A DNA stretch of 46,219 nt. Origin: JABFXC01 sp045804265 (GTDB lineage: Bacteria > Gemmatimonadota > Gemmatimonadetes > Gemmatimonadales > Gemmatimonadaceae). Made by a program: the position numbers and the translations under genes. The DNA lies in the NCBI GenBank assembly GCA_045804265.1, contig JBJMNK010000013.1:1-46219 (forward strand), given 5' to 3'. A model generated the notes under the pieces. That model made no database searches. It saw nothing but the letters and a program-made list of their open reading frames with translations, and was not told the origin of the DNA. Shown one piece after another: positions 16,543 to 25,302 of the stretch (the stretch's first letter is position 1; each line of letters opens with the position of its first letter).

Positions 16543-16740
16543 ATGCCGAAGATGAAGACCCACAAGGGCGCCGCGAAGCGGTTCTCGCTCACCGGAACGG
16601 GAAAGGTGAAGCGGAACAAGGCGTTCAAGAGCCATATCCTCACGAAGAAGACATCGAAGCGGAAGCGTAATCTCCGTCGCTCGACGACCTTCTCGACGAA
16701 TGGCGAGATCAAGAACATCAAGCGCCTCATTCAGGCCTAA
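16543..16740 (+). CDS. rpmI: 50S ribosomal protein bL35
   Basis: 65 aa, the exact size of L35. The sequence is very basic, with the family start M-P-K-M-K-T-H-K-G-A-A-K-R-F and the end N-I-K-R-L-I-Q. It joins the large ribosomal subunit near the exit-tunnel region. It lies 14 bp after infC and 9 bp before rplT, the conserved infC-rpmI-rplT order found in most bacteria, so the three are almost certainly one transcript governed by the leader at 15841-15985. No strong Shine-Dalgarno precedes its ATG, which suggests coupling to infC translation. Nothing unusual is seen in the protein. Confidence 0.98.
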   Translation: MPKMKTHKGAAKRFSLTGTGKVKRNKAFKSHILTKKTSKRKRNLRRSTTFSTNGEIKNIKRLIQA

Positions 16741-16749
16741 GGAGCACTC

Positions 16750-17112
16750 ATGCCTCGCGCTACATCGACACCCGCGCGCCTGAAGCGCAAGAAGCAGATC
16801 ATGAAGGCGGCCCGCGGCGCGTTCGGCGCCCGGAGCAAGCTGTGGAAGCCGGCGAAGGAGACGGTCGAGCGTGGCTGGCGCTACGCCTACCGTGATCGCA
16901 AGAACAAGAAGCGTGAGTTCCGTCGCCTCTGGATCGTGCGCATCAACGCGGCCGCGCACCTCCATGACATGACGTACTCGAAGCTGATCAACGGCCTGCA
17001 CCTCGCAGGCATCGAGATCGATCGGAAGATCCTGGCCGACATCGCCGTCCACGATCCCGAGTCGTTTGGAGCGCTCGCCGACAAGGCGCGCTCGGCTCTC
17101 CCCGCGGCGTGA
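16750..17112 (+). CDS. rplT: 50S ribosomal protein bL20
   Basis: 120 aa. A basic N-terminal arm (R-L-K-R-K-K-Q-I-M-K-A-A-R-G-A-F-G) precedes the globular domain with R-R-L-W-I-V-R-I-N-A-A and Y-S-K-L-I-N-G-L. L20 is needed for early 50S assembly and in several bacteria represses its own operon by binding the leader mRNA. AAGGAG lies five bases before the ATG and overlaps the rpmI stop region. It is the last gene of the infC operon; a GC-rich hairpin follows before pheS. Confidence 0.98.
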   Translation: MPRATSTPARLKRKKQIMKAARGAFGARSKLWKPAKETVERGWRYAYRDRKNKKREFRRLWIVRINAAAHLHDMTYSKLINGLHLAGIEIDRKILADIAVHDPESFGALADKARSALPAA

Positions 17113-17168
17113 TCGTCGCGAGCGGTGCCAGCGCCGCTCGCCTGTAGTACGCACTAGATCGCACGGGC

Positions 17169-17200
17169 GGCGGCGGCGCGACCTCGGTCGTTCCGCCGCC
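17169..17200 (+). terminator. Possible weak terminator after rplT
   Basis: GGCGGCGG (17169-17176) pairs with CCGCCGCC (17193-17200), with a further inner CGACC/GGTCG pairing, followed by GTCGCATTTCT. The stem is strong but the T-run is short and displaced. It may only reduce read-through into pheS. Confidence 0.4.
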
Positions 17201-17237
17201 GTCGCATTTCTCCCGTCAGCTCTCCCGATCTCGCCCC

Positions 17238-18263
17238 GTGACGCTTCAGGAGTTCCTCGACAGCGCTCGACGTCTCGAGCACGATGCGCTCGCCGCCATC
17301 GCCGGCGCCTCGAGCGCGGACGATCTCACCGCCGCGCGCAATGCGTGGCTCGGTCGCAAGAGCGGGCGCCTCACGGATCTCATGAAGGCGCTGCCATCGC
17401 TCGCGCCTGACGATCGCCGCGCCGCCGGCGCCGAGATGAATCGCGTGAAGACTCTTGCCGAGTCCGCGCTCGCCCAGCGCGAATCGTCGCTCGCGCCGCG
17501 CGCCACCGCGAATGCGATTGATCCGACGATGCCCGCGCGGCAGCTGTGGCGGGGCGCAAAGCACCCGGTCACGCTCGTCATCGACGAGATCGTCGACATC
17601 TTCCGCGAGCTCGGATTCACGATTGCGTTAGGCCCCGAAGCCGAGACGGAGTGGTACAACTTCGGCGCGCTCAACTTCCCGCCGGACCATCCGGCAATGG
17701 ACCTGCACGACACGCTCTATCTCGGCGACGGGACGCTGCTCAGGACGCACACTTCCCCGGTTCAGGTGCGCACGCTGCAGCGGTGGGCGCCACCGGTGCG
17801 GGTGCTCGTCCCGGGAAATGTCTATCGGCGGGACTTCTTCGATCCCTCGCATGCGCCGATGTTCGCGCAGATCGAGGGACTCGCGATCGACGAAGGCGTC
17901 AGCTTCGTCGACCTGAAGGCGACGCTCACCCACTTTGCCAAACGCTTCTTCGGCGCGGCGCGCACTCGCTTCCGCCCGAGCTTCTTTCCGTTCACCGAGC
18001 CGTCAGCGGAGATGGATGTCGAGTGCCGGCTCTGTGGCGGCGCCGGCTGCGCCGGCTGCAAGGGAACCGGGTGGATGGAGATCCTGGGCTCGGGGATGGT
18101 CCACCCTAACGTCCTGAACGCTTCGGGCGTGGACTCGGAGAAATACAGCGGATGGGCGTTCGGCATGGGGCCGGCGCGCATCGCACTGCAGCGCTACAAG
18201 ATCCCGGACATCCGCATCCTCTACGATTCGGACGTCCGCTTCCTCGAGCAGATCGCGCGATGA
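17238..18263 (+). CDS. pheS: Phenylalanyl-tRNA synthetase alpha subunit
   Basis: 341 aa. It forms the catalytic half of the alpha2beta2 enzyme that charges tRNA-Phe. The N-terminal ~90 residues are the tRNA-binding coiled coil, with L-G-R-K-S-G-R-L-T motifs. The class II catalytic core includes F-P-P-D-H-P-A-M-D, R-T-H-T-S-P-V-Q, and a zinc-knuckle-like C-R-L-C-G-G-A-G-C-A-G-C followed by G-S-G-M-V-H-P-N-V-L. GTG 17238 is the only start giving the full coiled coil; no Shine-Dalgarno is clear. Its stop overlaps the pheT ATG, so the two subunits are translationally coupled. Confidence 0.97.
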   Translation: MTLQEFLDSARRLEHDALAAIAGASSADDLTAARNAWLGRKSGRLTDLMKALPSLAPDDRRAAGAEMNRVKTLAESALAQRESSLAPRATANAIDPTMPARQLWRGAKHPVTLVIDEIVDIFRELGFTIALGPEAETEWYNFGALNFPPDHPAMDLHDTLYLGDGTLLRTHTSPVQVRTLQRWAPPVRVLVPGNVYRRDFFDPSHAPMFAQIEGLAIDEGVSFVDLKATLTHFAKRFFGAARTRFRPSFFPFTEPSAEMDVECRLCGGAGCAGCKGTGWMEILGSGMVHPNVLNASGVDSEKYSGWAFGMGPARIALQRYKIPDIRILYDSDVRFLEQIAR

Positions 18264-20716
18264 ACGCTTCTCACGAGTGGTTGCGCGCGCTGGTGCCGCA
18301 CTCGCTCTCGCCGGCGCAGCTTCGCGATCTGCTCACCGAGCGCGTCGCGACGGTCGAGGAGCTGGTGCCGCTGCGCGAGGATCTCGCACCGATCGTTGTC
18401 GCACGCGTCGTCGAGGCGGCACGTCATCCGGATTCCGACCATCTCTGGGTGACGAAGGTCGACGCGGGCGGCCCCGAGCTGATCGACGTCGTCTGCGGCG
18501 CGCCTAACGTCACGACCGGGAAGCTGTACCCGTTCGCGCCAAGCGGGACGACGATGCCCGGTGGTTTGAAGCTCGACAAGCGCAAGATCCGCGGTGCCTG
18601 GTCCAATGGCATGCTCTGCTCGGCGCGCGAGCTCGGCCTCGGAGAAAATTACGAGGGGATCCTCGAGCTGGACGTCTCGGCCGCTCCCGGGACGCGCTTC
18701 CTCGACGCCGTCCCGGCAGGCGACACGAGGCTCGTGATCGACGTCCTGCCTAACCGTCCGGACCTGCTCTCGCACCGCGGAATCGCGCGCGAGCTGGCAG
18801 CGGCGACCGGCATCGCCCTCCGCCTTCCGGCGGTCGGATCCGGGAACGTCGCGCTGCCGGCGCCGACGGTCGCCCCGGCGGAAGCAAAGGCCGGCGCACT
18901 GCGCATCCGCGTCGCCGATCCCGCGCTCGCGCCGCGTTACATGGGTGCTGTAGTGCGCGGTGTCAAAGTGGGGCCGAGTCCGCAGTGGCTCGCGGACCGG
19001 CTGCACTCGGTCGGGGTCCGTTCGATCAACAACGTCGTCGACGCGACCAACTACGTGCTGCACGAGCTCGGGCAGCCGATCCACGCGTTCGATCGTGCTC
19101 GGCTCGCAGGAAACGAGGTCGTTGTCCGCGCCGCGAAGAAGGGGGAAACGCTGGTCACGCTGGACGGGACCACACGCATCCTCGACGAGCGCATCACGGT
19201 CATCGCTGACTCGGAGCGCCCCCAGGCCGTGGCCGGCGTGATGGGCGGGCGCGAGAGCGAAGTGACCGAGGCGACGACGGAAATATTCGTCGAAGTCGCG
19301 ATCTTCGACCCGCGCCGCACGCGGGGCGCGCGCCGCGCGTTAGGCCTGTCGACGGACGCCAGCTACCGGTTCGAGCGGACGATCGATCCGGAGCTTCCAC
19401 CCGTCGCGCTCTCGCGGGTAGTCGAGCTCATCACTGCAGTCGCCGGGGGCGCGGTGGTCGGCGCCCCGGTGGACATCAGCCGCGACCGCCGTCCGCTCGC
19501 ACCGGTCGTGCTTCGCGTGGCGCGAGTGCGGCGCCTGCTTGGTGAGCCTGTCCCCGCAGCGGAGATTGCAAAGCTCCTCCGCGCGATCGGCTTCACCGTG
19601 GCCACGCGCCCAGGCACCGAGATGCTCGCGGGCGATGAGGAGCTGGTGGTCACTCCGCCCAGCTGGCGCGGCGACGTCGTCGATGAGATCGACCTGGTCG
19701 AGGAAGTCGCGCGCCTCGTCGGCTACGACCGGTTCCCGGATGAGTTGCGCACGGCGCGACCGTCGGCGGTGCCCGTTCCGCGTGCGTGGACGGTCGCCGC
19801 CGCGTTGCGCGAGGAGCTGGTCGCCGCCGGGTTGTTCGAGGTTCGGCCGATGCCCTTCGTCCGTGGCGCCGAGGACGGCTACGTGCGAGTGCTCAATCCG
19901 CTCGCCGAGAACGAGGCGTATCTGAGGCGCGACGTGTTGGATACGCTCGCACGCCGGGCCGAATACAACCTGAGTCGGATGCAGGGTGACGTGCGACTGT
20001 TCGAGATCGGAAACGTGTTCACGCCGGGAAAGGGTGTGCTCCCCCATGAGCAGACTCGAGTCGCCGCACTCGTGATGGGTGCGCGTCGCCCGCCGCATTT
20101 CACCGAGAGCAAGCCCCCAGCCTACGACGAGTGGGATGCGAAGGCGCTCGCCGAAAGCATCGCACGCATCGCGTATCGTGGCGCGAGCGTGGAGCTCGTC
20201 GGTGGTAGCGACGGCGCTGATCTCTGGACCATCCGCGTCGACGGATCGCCGCGCGGCGTGGTAACCCGCATCGTGCTCGACGCGCCGGTATGGGCCTCCC
20301 CGGCGTTCGGAGTGGAGCTGTCACTCGGCGCCGTCTCCTCCGATCCCGTCGCTCCGCCGGGGCTGCACGCCTACGGCGCCGCGGAACAGCCGGATGTTCG
20401 CCGCATTCCGGAATATCGCGCGGTGCCGACGACGCCGGCCACGGAGTTCGACGTGGCGCTGCTCGTGCCGGAGAACGTCGCCGCCGCCACAGTCGAGGCA
20501 GTGATTCGCAACTCCATGGGGGAGCTGCTCGAGAGCCTCACCCTCTTCGACGAGTACCGCGGCAAGGGAGTCGCAGCCGGCGTTCGCTCACTCGCGTGGC
20601 GGTTGACCTTGCGTCACCCTGAGCGCACTCTACGCGACAAGGAAGTCGAGGGGCGACGCGACAAACTTCTCAAGACCCTGGAGCATGAGCTCGGAATCCG
20701 CCAGCGCACGGCCTGA
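18260..20716 (+). CDS. pheT: Phenylalanyl-tRNA synthetase beta subunit
   Basis: 818 aa, normal length. In order: an EMAP/tRNA-binding domain (H-P-D-S-D-H-L-W-V-T-K-V, C-G-A-P-N-V), the B3/B4 editing region (N-N-V-V-D-A-T-N-Y-V-L-H-E-L-G-Q-P-I-H-A-F-D), two B5 domains, a catalytic-like core, and a C-terminal ferredoxin-fold anticodon-binding domain (F-D-E-Y-R-G-K-G, S-L-A-W-R-L-T-L). It edits mischarged Tyr and completes the alpha2beta2 enzyme. ATG 18260 overlaps the pheS stop. Three exact GTTAGGC heptamers fall within it. Its end overlaps the next small gene by 32 bp. Confidence 0.97.
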   Translation: MNASHEWLRALVPHSLSPAQLRDLLTERVATVEELVPLREDLAPIVVARVVEAARHPDSDHLWVTKVDAGGPELIDVVCGAPNVTTGKLYPFAPSGTTMPGGLKLDKRKIRGAWSNGMLCSARELGLGENYEGILELDVSAAPGTRFLDAVPAGDTRLVIDVLPNRPDLLSHRGIARELAAATGIALRLPAVGSGNVALPAPTVAPAEAKAGALRIRVADPALAPRYMGAVVRGVKVGPSPQWLADRLHSVGVRSINNVVDATNYVLHELGQPIHAFDRARLAGNEVVVRAAKKGETLVTLDGTTRILDERITVIADSERPQAVAGVMGGRESEVTEATTEIFVEVAIFDPRRTRGARRALGLSTDASYRFERTIDPELPPVALSRVVELITAVAGGAVVGAPVDISRDRRPLAPVVLRVARVRRLLGEPVPAAEIAKLLRAIGFTVATRPGTEMLAGDEELVVTPPSWRGDVVDEIDLVEEVARLVGYDRFPDELRTARPSAVPVPRAWTVAAALREELVAAGLFEVRPMPFVRGAEDGYVRVLNPLAENEAYLRRDVLDTLARRAEYNLSRMQGDVRLFEIGNVFTPGKGVLPHEQTRVAALVMGARRPPHFTESKPPAYDEWDAKALAESIARIAYRGASVELVGGSDGADLWTIRVDGSPRGVVTRIVLDAPVWASPAFGVELSLGAVSSDPVAPPGLHAYGAAEQPDVRRIPEYRAVPTTPATEFDVALLVPENVAAATVEAVIRNSMGELLESLTLFDEYRGKGVAAGVRSLAWRLTLRHPERTLRDKEVEGRRDKLLKTLEHELGIRQRTA

Positions 20717-20978
20717 GGTTGCCGCATTCCAGGACCTGGCGCAGCTCGTTCGGCATCTCGAGGACGAGCTGGCGTCGTTCCGCCGCAGGGCGCTGAGCGC
20801 CGAGGCGCGGGTAAAGGAGTTCGAGTCGACGACGGGCGGTGATCCCTCCGAGGTCGCTGGGCTCAAGCGCGAGAATGCGGAGCTCAAGGAGCGTGTCGAG
20901 GCGGCGACCGCTCGGACTCGGCAGCTTCTCGAGCGTGTCCACTTTGTTCGTCAGCAGGCGACCAGGGGGGAGAAGTGA
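20685..20978 (+). CDS. Small coiled-coil protein between pheT and zapA
   Basis: 97 aa, nearly all heptad-like: L-V-R-H-L-E-D-E-L-A-S-F-R-R-R-A-L, then L-K-R-E-N-A-E-L-K-E-R-V-E-A. Cell-division accessory proteins such as ZapB have this build, and it directly precedes zapA with a GTGA overlap, so a role at the division ring is a reasonable guess, but homology to ZapB is not shown. Its start overlaps the last 32 bp of pheT. The pheT-coiled coil-zapA order resembles clusters in other bacteria where small coiled-coil division genes sit here. Confidence 0.75.
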   Translation: MSSESASARPEVAAFQDLAQLVRHLEDELASFRRRALSAEARVKEFESTTGGDPSEVAGLKRENAELKERVEAATARTRQLLERVHFVRQQATRGEK

Positions 20979-21274
20979 GCGTCAAGCGTTCGGTCCGCGT
21001 CGCCATCGTCGGTGAGGAGTATTCGATCCGGACTGAGCGCTCGGCCGAGTTCACGCGCGCCGTCGCCGAGTACGTCGACAGGACGATCCGCTCCGTGCTC
21101 GAGAGCGGGACGGTGATCGAGCCACAGAAGGCGGCGATCCTTGCGGCGATGAAGATCACCGATGAGCTGTTCAACGCGCGCGAGCAAGGCGAACAGCTCG
21201 CCGATGAAATGCGGAGCCTCGCGTCCGAGATCCGTCGACTGCTGCCGCCCGCGAAGCGCGGCGAGTCGGCCTAG
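20975..21274 (+). CDS. zapA: Cell division protein ZapA
   Basis: 99 aa. The N-terminal strand-rich head (V-R-V-A-I-V-G-E-E-Y-S-I-R) is followed by V-A-E-Y-V-D-R-T-I-R and a long C-terminal helix (I-T-D-E-L-F-N-A-R-E), the ZapA pattern. ZapA tetramers bundle FtsZ filaments at midcell. GTG 20975 overlaps the preceding stop, with a G-rich Shine-Dalgarno just upstream. The 164 bp after it hold a candidate structured RNA before rny, the same place where 6S RNA is found after zapA in proteobacteria. Confidence 0.9.
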   Translation: MSVKRSVRVAIVGEEYSIRTERSAEFTRAVAEYVDRTIRSVLESGTVIEPQKAAILAAMKITDELFNAREQGEQLADEMRSLASEIRRLLPPAKRGESA

Positions 21275-21316
21275 CCAAAGCAGCCCCGACGACGTAGCTT
21301 CATCGGTGGGCCGTAG

Positions 21317-21424
21317 CTCCAAGCGGGGTTTGCAGTTAGCCCCGCACGCCGCGCTGCTGTGGAGGGCGCGCGAGAGCTGCCGATTGCCCCCTTCCACGGA
21401 CGCGCGCCGCACGGCGCGCTGGAG
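21317..21424 (+). ncRNA. Candidate structured RNA (possibly 6S-like) between zapA and rny
   Basis: The ends pair: CTCCA (21317-21321) with TGGAG (21420-21424), extendable past a bulge by GCG/CGC. Inside are a hairpin GCGGGG/CCCCGC (21323-21328/21340-21345) and a 10-bp stem with two G-U pairs (21357-21366/21390-21399). A further hairpin may form at 21284-21310. The position directly downstream of zapA on the same strand matches ssrS (6S RNA) in proteobacteria. The folding was done by eye and the 6S identity is a guess; it could equally be the rny leader. Confidence 0.3.
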
Positions 21425-21438
21425 ATATAGATACAGCC

Positions 21439-23025
21439 ATGAGCGAACCGCTGCTGATCGCCGCGCTGGTCACCCTCACGATTGTGGCCGCCGCGGCGTC
21501 TTTCATTGTTGGACGAAGCATCGGGACAAGGGGCGAGCTCGCGCGACAGGCGCAGGCGAAGGCGACGGCTGAAGAGACTGCGAAGCGGATCGTCGGCGAC
21601 GCCGAACGTGAAGCAGAGTCTTCGCGGAAGGGCGCGGTCCTCGCCGGCAAGGAAGAAGTCATGAAGTTGCGCGAGGCGTTCGAGCAGGACGCGCGCGGCC
21701 GACGGGTCGAGATCGAGGTCGAGGAGAAGCGGCTCCAGGAGAAGGACACGATCCTCGACCGCAAGCTCGACCTCCTCGAGCAACGCGACCGCGACTTCAA
21801 CCGTCGCGTGGGCGAGGTCGCCAAGCGCGAAAAGGCAACGTCCGATCGCGAGCAGGAGCTCGAGCGGTTGATCGCGGAGCAGCGACACCGGTTGGAGCAG
21901 CTGGCCGGAATGACGGCGAACGACGCGAAGGCCGAGCTCCTCCGGCGGATGGAAGAAGAGGCGCAGGCCGACGCGGCGAATCGCATTCGCGAGATCCGCG
22001 AGACGGCACGGCGGAACGCCGACCGTGAGGCGAAGAAGATCGTCGCCCTCGCCATCCAGCGGATTGCGTCCGAGCACACCGCCGAGAGCACCGTGTCAGC
22101 GGTCTCGCTACCTAACGATGAGATGAAAGGGCGGATCATCGGGCGCGAGGGGCGCAACATTCGCGCGTTCGAGCTCGCGACAGGAGTGGACGTCATCATC
22201 GACGACACGCCTGACACGGTGGTGGTGAGCTCATTCGATCCGATCCGGCGCGAGATCGCGCGACTCGCGCTCGAGAAGCTGGTCACCGACGGTCGAATCC
22301 ACCCCGGCCGAATCGAAGAGGTGGTGAAGAAGGCGCAAGGGGAAATCGCGACGAAGATCGTCGAGCTCGGCGAGAGTAGCGCGTACGAAGTCGGCGTCCA
22401 CGGGCTGCATCCGGAGATCATCAAGCTGATCGGCCGGATGCACTGGCGCACGAGCTATGGCCAGAACATCCTGCAACACTCGAAGGAAGTCACGTGGCTC
22501 GCGGCAACGATGGCCGCGGAGCTGAAGCTCGACGTCGCGATGGCGAAGCGCGGCGCGCTCCTGCACGACATCGGCAAGGTGCTCACGCACGAGCACGAGG
22601 GGACGCACGTCCAGCTCGGCGTGGAAGTCGCCACGAAGTACGGCGAGCATCCACTCGTTGTGAACGCGATCGCGGCGCACCATGACGACGTGCCGCACGA
22701 GAGTGAGATCTCCGTGCTCGTGCAGGCGGCCGATTCCATCTCCGGCTCGCGGCCGGGAGCGCGCCGCGAGGCGTTCGAGACATACGTGAAGCGTCTCGAA
22801 GGGCTGGAGAAGATCGCGTCGAGCTACCGGGGAGTGGAGAAGGTCTACGCGATCCAGGCGGGGCGCGAGATCCGTGTCGTCGTGACGCCTGACGACGTGG
22901 ACGACACGCGCTCGGCGGCGCTCTCCGAAGAGATTGCGCGCCGCATCGAGGCGGAGCTGCAGTATCCGGGGCAGATCAAGGTCGTGGTGATCCGCGAGAC
23001 GAGGGCAGTGGACTTTGCACGCTGA
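21439..23025 (+). CDS. rny: Ribonuclease Y
   Basis: 528 aa membrane-anchored endoribonuclease that starts mRNA decay. Residues ~4-24 are a transmembrane helix; ~30-200 a long Lys/Glu-rich coiled coil; then a KH RNA-binding domain (E-M-K-G-R-I-I-G-R-E-G-R-N-I-R-A-F-E) and an HD domain (Q-H-S-K-E-V-T, L-L-H-D-I-G-K-V, A-A-H-H-D-D-V) with the His/Asp metal site. C-terminal residues include V-E-K-V-Y-A-I-Q-A-G-R-E-I-R-V-V-V. Its presence suggests a degradosome without RNase E at its core. ATG 21439 follows GGAG by 14 bases; its end overlaps the folD start. Confidence 0.96.
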   Translation: MSEPLLIAALVTLTIVAAAASFIVGRSIGTRGELARQAQAKATAEETAKRIVGDAEREAESSRKGAVLAGKEEVMKLREAFEQDARGRRVEIEVEEKRLQEKDTILDRKLDLLEQRDRDFNRRVGEVAKREKATSDREQELERLIAEQRHRLEQLAGMTANDAKAELLRRMEEEAQADAANRIREIRETARRNADREAKKIVALAIQRIASEHTAESTVSAVSLPNDEMKGRIIGREGRNIRAFELATGVDVIIDDTPDTVVVSSFDPIRREIARLALEKLVTDGRIHPGRIEEVVKKAQGEIATKIVELGESSAYEVGVHGLHPEIIKLIGRMHWRTSYGQNILQHSKEVTWLAATMAAELKLDVAMAKRGALLHDIGKVLTHEHEGTHVQLGVEVATKYGEHPLVVNAIAAHHDDVPHESEISVLVQAADSISGSRPGARREAFETYVKRLEGLEKIASSYRGVEKVYAIQAGREIRVVVTPDDVDDTRSAALSEEIARRIEAELQYPGQIKVVVIRETRAVDFAR

Positions 23026-23980
23026 CGCAGCCGCAGCAGGGGGATCCGGGGACCGCGAACGCGGTCGCATCATCGACGGGGCAGCAATCGCGCGGCAGAT
23101 CCGCGAGAAGCTCGCGCTCGAGGTGCGAGAACTGGCGGCGAGCGGCGTCGTTCCGGGACTTGCCGTAATCCTGGTCGGCGATGATCCGGCGAGCGCGGTG
23201 TACGTCGCGTCGAAGGAGCGCGCGTGCCTCGAGGCGGGGATGAACGGCAGCACGATCAGGCTCCCCGCCGACACGACGCAGGAGACGCTGCTGCAGCATG
23301 TGCGCGCGCTGAACGACGACCCGGCGGTGCACGGCATCCTCGTCCAGATGCCGCTCCCGAAGCAGATCGTCGCCGATACGGTGATCCGCGCGATCGACCC
23401 GACCAAGGACGTGGATGGATTCCATCCGATCAACGTCGGCAAGCTCCTCATCGGCGAGGAGGATGGATTCGCGCCGTGCACGCCGGCCGGTGTGCAGGAG
23501 CTGCTGATCCAGAGCGGCGTCAACACGTTAGGCAAGGACATCGTGCTGATCGGGCGCAGCAACATCGTCGGGAAGCCGATGGCCGCGCTCCTGCTGCAGG
23601 ACCACCTCGGCGCCAACGCGACGGTGACGATCTGTCACCGGTACACGCGTGACCTCCCGTCGCACACCAGGCGTGCCGACATCCTGATCGCCGCGGCCGG
23701 CCGGCCAGCGCTGGTCACGGCCGACATGGTGAAGCCCGGCGTGGTGGCGATCGACGTCGGGATCAATCGCGTCGCCGATCCGTCGGCAAAGCGGGGATAC
23801 CGGCTTGTCGGTGACGTCGACTTCGAGGCGGTTCGGCCGCTCGCGTCGCTGATCACCCCCGTGCCTGGCGGCGTCGGCCCGATGACGATCGCGATGCTGC
23901 TGAAGAACACAGTACGGGCGGCGCGAATGCAGGCCGCGCGCGCGCGCCACGCGCGGATCGGGCCGTTGGAGATCGCATGA
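23015..23980 (+). CDS. folD: Methylenetetrahydrofolate dehydrogenase/methenyltetrahydrofolate cyclohydrolase
   Basis: 321 aa bifunctional enzyme that converts 5,10-methylene-THF to 10-formyl-THF using NADP. The active-site Y-V-A-S-K (Tyr63, Lys67), G-I-L-V-Q-M-P-L-P, D-V-D-G-F-H-P-I-N-V-G, the nucleotide motif G-R-S-N-I-V-G-K-P-M, and P-V-P-G-G-V-G-P-M-T are all intact. The family usually has ~285 residues; the excess is an N-terminal ~17-residue tail plus an Arg/Ala-rich C-terminus. TTG 23015 overlaps the rny stop and is the best start I can see, though a downstream start is possible. The stop overlaps xseA (ATGA). Confidence 0.95.
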   Translation: MHADAAAAGGSGDRERGRIIDGAAIARQIREKLALEVRELAASGVVPGLAVILVGDDPASAVYVASKERACLEAGMNGSTIRLPADTTQETLLQHVRALNDDPAVHGILVQMPLPKQIVADTVIRAIDPTKDVDGFHPINVGKLLIGEEDGFAPCTPAGVQELLIQSGVNTLGKDIVLIGRSNIVGKPMAALLLQDHLGANATVTICHRYTRDLPSHTRRADILIAAAGRPALVTADMVKPGVVAIDVGINRVADPSAKRGYRLVGDVDFEAVRPLASLITPVPGGVGPMTIAMLLKNTVRAARMQAARARHARIGPLEIA

Positions 23981-25302
23981 AGGGGCGTCGTCAGCCACCG
24001 GGAACCGCCGCGAAGTCGAGCGAGGCGCTCGACCTGTTCCTCGACCCGTTGTTCGCACTCGCGAACGCGTCGCTCGACGGGACTGGTGTTCCCGATGTCG
24101 TGGCTGCGTCGGTGGAGCTGTCGGCCGACGTCGCGTTCGAATCCGCGCAGTCTCCCGGCGAGAGCGCGGCGACCGCAATTCCCGTCTCGATCCTGAACGA
24201 GACTGCCCGCGACGTGCTGCAGGGCGCCTTTCCCCGCCTCTGGGTACGTGGCGAGATCCGCGACTTCAAGCGGCATCGCAACGGCCACTGGTACTTCTGC
24301 CTCGGCGATTCCGGGGCACAGGTGCGCTGCGTCGTCTGGTCGCGCGATCAGCGGCGGATCCCGGCCGCGCCGGACGAAGGAATGATGGTCTCAGCGTTAG
24401 GCCAGCTCACGGTGTATCCGGCGCGTGGCGACATGCAGCTCGTCGTGACCGGGATGGAAGCCGAAGGAGACGGGCTGACGCGCAAGGCGGTCGAGCTGGC
24501 GCTGCGGCGTCTCGAGCGCGATGGGTTGCTCGCACCCGAGCGCAAGCGCGCGCTGCCGCGCTACCCGCGGCGGATCGCCGTCGTCACGAGCCCCGACGGC
24601 GCGGCGATCCGCGACGTGATCGCGGTAGCGCGCCGTCGGTCGCCCGGAATCGAGATCGTCGTCATCCCGGCGGCGGTGCAGGGAGAAAACGCACCCGATG
24701 AGCTGTGCGCCGCGCTCGACGCGCTGGCACGCTGGGGCGACGCCGACGTCGCGATCGTCGGACGCGGTGGCGGGGCGCGCGATGACCTGCGCGCGTTCAA
24801 CGAAGAGCGAGTCGCGCGCGCACTCGCGGCGCTTCCGATGCCGGTGATCTCCGCCGTTGGACACGAGATCGACACCACCATCTGCGATCTCGTCGCCGAC
24901 CTGCGGGCGGCGACGCCCTCGGCCGCTGCGGAAGCGGCGGTCCCGCTCGACTCGGATGTACGCGCCGAGATCGCATCACTGCGCGACGCGCTCGCCGGGG
25001 CGGTTCAGCAGCAGATCGACTCGGCGCGCGATCGCGCTGACGTGATGCGCGAACGCGCGGCGTCGGCAATCGCGCGCACGATCGAGCGCCGCCGGGCGCG
25101 GATGGAAACGTTAGGCGGTCGGCTCGATGCACTGAGCCCATTGGCGACGCTGGCGCGCGGCTTCGCCGTGGCGCTCGGCGCGGACGGCAAGCCGCGCGGG
25201 CGGATCGCCCAGTTCGCTGCGGGCGACGATTTCGAGCTCGTGCTGCGCGATGGCCGCGTTGGCGCTCGCGCATCATCGGTGCGCGCGACGGAGGGGCGAT
25301 GA
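23977..25302 (+). CDS. xseA: Exodeoxyribonuclease VII large subunit
   Basis: 441 aa. The N-terminal OB fold (L-W-V-R-G-E-I-R-D-F-K-R-H-R-N-G-H-W-Y-F) binds single-stranded DNA; the catalytic domain has P-R-R-I-A-V-V-T-S-P-D-G-A-A-I-R-D and V-G-R-G-G-G-A-R-D-D-L-R-A-F-N-E, then S-A-V-G-H-E-I-D-T-T, followed by a coiled coil that binds XseB. Exo VII trims single strands from either end in repair. The first ~68 residues are an Ala/Ser/Asp-rich extension not usual in the family. It starts in the folD stop (ATGA) and ends in the xseB start, so the subunits are coupled. Confidence 0.95.
   Translation: MKGRRQPPGTAAKSSEALDLFLDPLFALANASLDGTGVPDVVAASVELSADVAFESAQSPGESAATAIPVSILNETARDVLQGAFPRLWVRGEIRDFKRHRNGHWYFCLGDSGAQVRCVVWSRDQRRIPAAPDEGMMVSALGQLTVYPARGDMQLVVTGMEAEGDGLTRKAVELALRRLERDGLLAPERKRALPRYPRRIAVVTSPDGAAIRDVIAVARRRSPGIEIVVIPAAVQGENAPDELCAALDALARWGDADVAIVGRGGGARDDLRAFNEERVARALAALPMPVISAVGHEIDTTICDLVADLRAATPSAAAEAAVPLDSDVRAEIASLRDALAGAVQQQIDSARDRADVMRERAASAIARTIERRRARMETLGGRLDALSPLATLARGFAVALGADGKPRGRIAQFAAGDDFELVLRDGRVGARASSVRATEGR

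Noticed and set aside
22231..23616. 461-codon minus-strand frame opposite rny and folD
   Set aside because: Antisense to two confident genes; no recognisable domain.
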